DNA of 26,082 nucleotides from Microcaldota archaeon (GTDB taxonomy: Archaea; Micrarchaeota; Micrarchaeia; Micrarchaeales; Micrarchaeaceae). The notes beneath the pieces were generated by a model, which worked only from the letters and a program-made list of their open reading frames with translations, did no database searches and was not told where the DNA came from. The position numbers and the translations under genes were made by a program. The DNA lies in the NCBI GenBank assembly GCA_021834865.1, contig JAKBRD010000009.1, forward strand, positions 1-26,082, read 5' to 3'. Positions 23,007 to 26,082 of this stretch are shown here, in pieces (positions within the stretch are counted from its first letter, which is position 1; every line of letters begins with the position of its first letter).

Positions 23007-24013
23007 TGAAGCATAATAAAACTATTTCAGGTTTTACTTTAACCTTTATAAATGAGAGCATGATTAACCTTAACCTTTTCAACCCTATTAATGTGGGTTT
23101 TATAACTGCGATAATACTCTCATACCTATTGGGCATAATCCACGGGATAACCCCTGACGAGCATACGTGGCCAATAACTTTTTCGTATGCCGTTGGAAGC
23201 TATAGCAGCAAGGAGGGAATGAAAGCGGGTATGATATTCTCTTCCGGATTCACGCTGCAGCGCGCTCTCGTTTCCGAGCTTGCATATTTCGCTCTTGTGG
23301 GAATCCTTACTACCTCTTTGATCTTCGGAATAACCTACATGTTTGTCGGCCTGGCAATGCTGCTTGCCGGGCTCTACATAAAAGAGAAGGGTGTGTATCT
23401 TCACTGGCACTGGCTTGAGGAAAAGTTGGGTGTCATGGTCCATCTGCACAAGCCAAAAAGCCACGATCAGGAACTAGAATTCGAGCACAAAAAGAACCCG
23501 CTGACTTCTGACGATGAAGGCATAGGCCTAAAGAAGGTTCCATCGAAGATGGCGTTCCTTCACGGCTTAATAGCTGGTTTCGGCTTCGGCGCTTTCGCTC
23601 TTATAATATACACTGTCCTTTCACCTTCCATGCCGAGCCCATGGCTCGGATGGGTTCCTGGAGCCCTTTTCGGCCTTGGGACGATGACAATGCAAATAAT
23701 ATTTGGAGCAGCGTTCGGGAAATGGATAACCAAGGTAAAGAAACTTACGAAGAAGGGAATAGCTTTCCTTGCAAGAAGCATAAGCTCTGACGTGCTGCTG
23801 TACGGCGGAATAACATTCTTTGTGGCAGGAATATTGGTCGAAATATTTCCAAACATACTCCAATACGGGATTATAACCCCGCTTAAGATCCACAATCTGC
23901 ATGATTTAGGCATAGGATTTTTCATAGTGATAGCTGTGGTAGTAATAATAGGGGCAGTATCATACAAGCTTTCTGTAAGGAAGGCGATAAAGCTAGGATA
24001 CACCTATCAATAA
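22985..24013 (+). CDS. NicO/RcnA-like multi-pass membrane transporter (putative metal ion)
   Basis: This is a 342-residue membrane protein with about six to seven hydrophobic segments: near residues 37-55, 80-130 (two or three helices), 191-212, 222-242, 270-292 and 312-335. In the first segment the sequence GIIHGITPDEHTWPI carries H53-x4-D58-E-H60, close to the HX4DH signature of NicO/RcnA nickel-cobalt exporters and NiCoT permeases. A His-rich loop follows near residues 138-165 (LHWHW, VHLHKPKSHD), and a late HNLHDLG motif lies near 303-309. Metal transport is the likeliest guess, though the substrate is unknown. The ATG at 22985 has a TATA box 25 nt upstream and no Shine-Dalgarno site, so it is probably leaderless. 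Internal ATGs at 23006 and 23060 are alternatives. Confidence 0.68.
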   Translation: MQESINKMKHNKTISGFTLTFINESMINLNLFNPINVGFITAIILSYLLGIIHGITPDEHTWPITFSYAVGSYSSKEGMKAGMIFSSGFTLQRALVSELAYFALVGILTTSLIFGITYMFVGLAMLLAGLYIKEKGVYLHWHWLEEKLGVMVHLHKPKSHDQELEFEHKKNPLTSDDEGIGLKKVPSKMAFLHGLIAGFGFGAFALIIYTVLSPSMPSPWLGWVPGALFGLGTMTMQIIFGAAFGKWITKVKKLTKKGIAFLARSISSDVLLYGGITFFVAGILVEIFPNILQYGIITPLKIHNLHDLGIGFFIVIAVVVIIGAVSYKLSVRKAIKLGYTYQ

Positions 24014-24019
24014 AAACGT

Positions 24020-25072
24020 TCAATAAATGCTTCTTATGTTTCCGTGCCTTATTCTTTTCGGCGTTCTGCCTGTGATCTTTATTTTTTCTCCGCAGTAAGG
24101 GCATTCGTTTCCCTTGGACAATCTGTTGTCCAGTATGTCGAAACCAAGCCTTTCTATTACCATACGGCCGCATGAAGGGCAGAAAGTGCTTTCCCTTGAG
24201 TTCCCCGGCACGTTGCCTATATAAACGTATTTCAATCCTGCCTTCTTCGCTATTTCATAGTGTTTTTCCAAAGTTGAGAGGGGCGTGCTGCTTAGGTAAT
24301 CCATTTTGTAGTCCGGATGAAATCTGGTAAAATGCACTGGAACATCGTTTCCAAGATTCGAGGCAATCCATGTACACAGTTCCATACAAGCATTCTCATC
24401 ATCCCCTACTTCAGGTATCACCAGATCCGTTATCTCCACGTGGATTCCTGAGTTTTTCAGCGCTATCAGGGCCTCTTTTATCGGTTCCGGAGAATAGAGC
24501 GCCATATACTTATTGGCAAATACCCTTTCCCCATTTCCCTTAAAATCTACGACAACAGCATCTATGCTGCCTTTCATCAATTCTACGGCCTCTTTGGTCA
24601 TGTAGCCGTTGCTTACGAATACGGTATACAGCCCTGCCTTATGCGCGATTTTTGCAACGTCGAGAGCATATTCTATGAATATTGTCGGCTCGTTGTAAGT
24701 AAATGCTATTCCGTCGGCTCCGTTGCGCACTGCCATATCGACCAGTTCCTCAGGCCCTACGTACGTTCCCTCTATATCCTTCTCTTTCGATATGTTGTGG
24801 TTCTGGCAGAAAAGGCATCCGAAATTGCATGACGATGTCCCCACTCCCAAAACAGTTGTGCCTGGCATGAAGTGGTTGAATGGCTTCTTCTCTATTGGGT
24901 CTATCTGTATCGCGTCAAGCACTCCATAATTCGCAAGGAAAAGCTTGCCGCCTATGTTCTTCCTTACATAGCAGAAGCCGTGCCCTCCTTCAGGAATCAA
25001 GCACCTCCTTGAGCAGGCATTGCACCTGACCTTGCTGCCAGCGGCTTCCCACAGAACTGCGTCCTTAAGCAT
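24020..25072 (-). CDS. amrS: Radical SAM protein of the AmrS / AmmeMemoRadiSam type
   Basis: This is a 350-residue radical S-adenosylmethionine enzyme. Cys82, Cys86 and Cys89 in SCNFGCLFCQN form the CxxxCxxC site for the [4Fe-4S] cluster. Before it is the N-terminal RCNACSRRC...GGHGFC group (Cys 17, 20, 24, 34). Two C-terminal zinc pairs, CPSCG and CPYCG, lie near residues 312-335. This arrangement matches AmrS proteins, whose reaction is still unclear. The two partner proteins that give the family its name (AMMECR1 and Memo) are not in the window. The gene ends six bases from the convergent NicO-like gene, and the start ATG at 25072 lies beyond a TATA-like stretch (25081-25091). Confidence 0.87.
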   Translation of the reverse strand: MLKDAVLWEAAGSKVRCNACSRRCLIPEGGHGFCYVRKNIGGKLFLANYGVLDAIQIDPIEKKPFNHFMPGTTVLGVGTSSCNFGCLFCQNHNISKEKDIEGTYVGPEELVDMAVRNGADGIAFTYNEPTIFIEYALDVAKIAHKAGLYTVFVSNGYMTKEAVELMKGSIDAVVVDFKGNGERVFANKYMALYSPEPIKEALIALKNSGIHVEITDLVIPEVGDDENACMELCTWIASNLGNDVPVHFTRFHPDYKMDYLSSTPLSTLEKHYEIAKKAGLKYVYIGNVPGNSRESTFCPSCGRMVIERLGFDILDNRLSKGNECPYCGEKIKITGRTPKRIRHGNIRSIY

Positions 25073-25096
25073 AATACTCTAATATATAATGTCAGC

Positions 25097-25112
25097 AGAA
25101 ATACTTATTTCT
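25097..25112. promoter_or_regulatory. Perfect inverted repeat between mrp and amrS genes
   Basis: AGAAATA and TATTTCT form 7-bp arms with a two-base centre. The repeat lies between the mrp-like stop and the TATA-like stretch (25081-25091) before amrS, five bases from the latter. It could be an operator or, less likely, a weak terminator hairpin. Confidence 0.35.
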
Positions 25113-25113
25113 T

Positions 25114-25893
25114 TCAGGCTATGCGCTCGGCTATCGCTTTAAACTCTTCGAATACCGTTTCGTCCTCCAAAACCGGTATCTTTCCCTCATCCTCAAGCTT
25201 GGATATCCTTTTGTTGAGGCTTATCTTTCCTATTACTTCAGTATCCAGCGCCTTGGCTACATACTCCGCCTGCTCTGTCGTTCCTTCTGACATGTTTTCC
25301 ACAACGCCCAGGACTGCTTTTCCCAGCCTTTTGGCCATGAGCCCTGAGCGCACGGAATTCACTGCGGCTATCCTTGCAGGAGTGGTAACTAGCACGAAAC
25401 CCTTCATGTCAAGAAGCTGCATTATCGAAAGCGGCGCATCGGATGTTCCTGGAGGCAGGTCTATTATCAAATAGTCGAGCTGTCCCCAGTCTGTGTTCTC
25501 GAAAAAGTCGCCGAGCATTTTAGCTATAAGGGCCCCCCTCCATATTATCGGCTTTTTTGCATCATCCACTATCATTGCCGTGGAAGCCACCTTTATGCCC
25601 TGCCTCTCCAGCGGCTTTAGCGGGAAATGGCTTATGTCCATGCGGTCTTCTATTCCCATGAACATTGGCACGTTTGGGCAGTCTATGTCAGCGTCAAGCA
25701 GCCCTACGCTTTTTCCCATTTTTGCAAGTGCAATCGCAAGGTTCACAGCCACAGTGGTCTTTCCGACACCACCTTTGGCGCTGTAAACTCCTATCTTGTT
25801 CTTTATGCCTGCAAGCTTGGCCTTTACCTCTTCCTTCTGCCTTATTACCCCTGCAAAAGAGGGGTGCACATGCTGGGCTTGTTCTTCCGCCAT
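25114..25893 (-). CDS. Mrp/NBP35-like P-loop ATPase lacking the CxxC motif
   Basis: This is a 259-residue SIMIBI-class ATPase. The deviant Walker A is KGGVGKTT (residues 40-47). The switch region is LLDADIDCPNVPMFMG, and the strong family mark is IIDLPPGTSDAPLSI. Mrp/NBP35/ApbC proteins carry or assemble Fe-S clusters through a CPxC pair after VENMS. Here the sequence goes VVENMSEGTTEQAEYVAK with no cysteine, so the cluster site is missing and function may differ. The DADIDCPN switch also departs from the usual DADIYGP. The start is ATG 25893. A TTG at 25944 would add 17 residues that look non-conserved. It is divergent from the RPA-like gene, with an inverted repeat in the gap. Confidence 0.85.
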   Translation of the reverse strand: MAEEQAQHVHPSFAGVIRQKEEVKAKLAGIKNKIGVYSAKGGVGKTTVAVNLAIALAKMGKSVGLLDADIDCPNVPMFMGIEDRMDISHFPLKPLERQGIKVASTAMIVDDAKKPIIWRGALIAKMLGDFFENTDWGQLDYLIIDLPPGTSDAPLSIMQLLDMKGFVLVTTPARIAAVNSVRSGLMAKRLGKAVLGVVENMSEGTTEQAEYVAKALDTEVIGKISLNKRISKLEDEGKIPVLEDETVFEEFKAIAERIA

Positions 25894-25953
25894 TTTATCG
25901 CAGTATTTATGCTGGAAGCCTTTTTTATAGCTTATCTGAGCCAAAAAGGGAAC

Positions 25954-25968
25954 CCGCTACAATAGCGG
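25954..25968. promoter_or_regulatory. Perfect inverted repeat between mrp-like and RPA-like genes
   Basis: CCGCTA-CAA-TAGCGG is a 6-bp inverted repeat with a three-base centre in a 135-bp divergent gap. It has no T tract on either side. It may be a protein-binding site, and the arm length is modest. Confidence 0.3.
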
Positions 25969-25981
25969 CACTAGGGGCAAA

Positions 25982-26007
25982 GGTTAAATAAGCTTTTTAT
26001 AAAAATA
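25982..26007 (+). promoter_or_regulatory. Probable TATA region of RPA-like gene
   Basis: GGTTAAATAAGC (25982-25992) and TTTTTATAAAAATA (about 25994-26007) are both TATA-like. The first would give a 15-20 nt leader that keeps the GGTG Shine-Dalgarno site (26020-26023). The second would start at about the start codon. Confidence 0.4.
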
Positions 26008-26028
26008 AACATAAACTCAGGTGTTCTA

Positions 26029-26082
26029 ATGAAGATAAGCGATCTAAAGGCAGGCACAGGAAACGTTAACATTACAGCCACA
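26029..26082 (+). CDS. RPA/SSB-like OB-fold protein (partial, 5' end only)
   Basis: Only the first 18 codons lie in the window: MKISDLKAGTGNVNITAT. The pattern I-x-D-L-x-x-G-x-x-N-V-N is the usual opening of archaeal replication protein A and other OB-fold single-stranded DNA-binding proteins. GGTG at 26020-26023 lies five bases before the ATG. The identification rests on a few residues, so it is tentative. Confidence 0.6.
   Translation, partial: MKISDLKAGTGNVNITAT

Overview
The window is a gene-dense stretch of an archaeal chromosome and has the character of a Micrarchaeota (ARMAN-2-like) genome. Archaeal markers are a group II chaperonin (thermosome), archaeal adenylate and cytidylate kinases, ribosomal proteins L34e and L14e, prefoldin beta, an archaeal D-aminoacyl-tRNA deacylase, DphB and a tRNA-splicing endonuclease. 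The endonuclease is one roughly 390-residue chain, which matches the three-unit epsilon-2 type described from ARMAN-2, and this is the strongest lineage clue. Archaeal TATA boxes, GTGAT/GGTG-type Shine-Dalgarno (SD) sites and probable leaderless starts agree with this. No database search was possible, so the lineage is an inference.

Left part (1-7.9 kb): a bacterial-type gyrB-gyrA operon on the minus strand, with gyrA cut by the window edge, is divergent from the thermosome gene across about 300 bp. Next comes a plus-strand cluster typical of euryarchaeal ribosomal operons: adenylate kinase, EMC3/Oxa1-like membrane insertase (DUF106), L34e, cytidylate kinase, L14e. SecY and Cbf5, which usually flank these genes in other archaea, are absent.

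Middle-left (7.9-13.3 kb): a minus-strand run reads RNHCP-type zinc protein, nuoA-nuoB-nuoC-nuoD (quinone-side part of complex I), prefoldin beta, DHH phosphoesterase and an Mre11-like nuclease. Most neighbours overlap by 4 to 62 nt.

Middle-right (13.3-20.8 kb): a tightly packed plus-strand operon encodes D-aminoacyl-tRNA deacylase, a large glycosylatable surface protein with three InlB-like repeats, an Lhr-family helicase, diphthine synthase and the tRNA-splicing endonuclease. Apart from the surface protein its theme is tRNA/translation quality and RNA processing.

Right part (20.8-26.1 kb): an unrecognised 148-residue protein, a tRNA-Lys(CUU) gene, an HD-domain phosphohydrolase with an upstream VKOR-type thiol oxidoreductase, a divergent NicO-like membrane protein with a His-rich loop, an AmrS-type radical SAM protein, an Mrp/NBP35-like ATPase that lacks the usual CxxC motif, and the first 18 codons of an RPA-like OB-fold protein.

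I see no CRISPR array, insertion sequence, prophage or integrase. The most noteworthy items are the single-chain endonuclease, the unusual surface protein inside an RNA/translation operon, the NicO-like transporter, the CxxC-less Mrp protein, a possible AUA start for VKOR, C instead of U at T-loop position 55 of tRNA-Lys, and several perfect inverted repeats next to TATA boxes.
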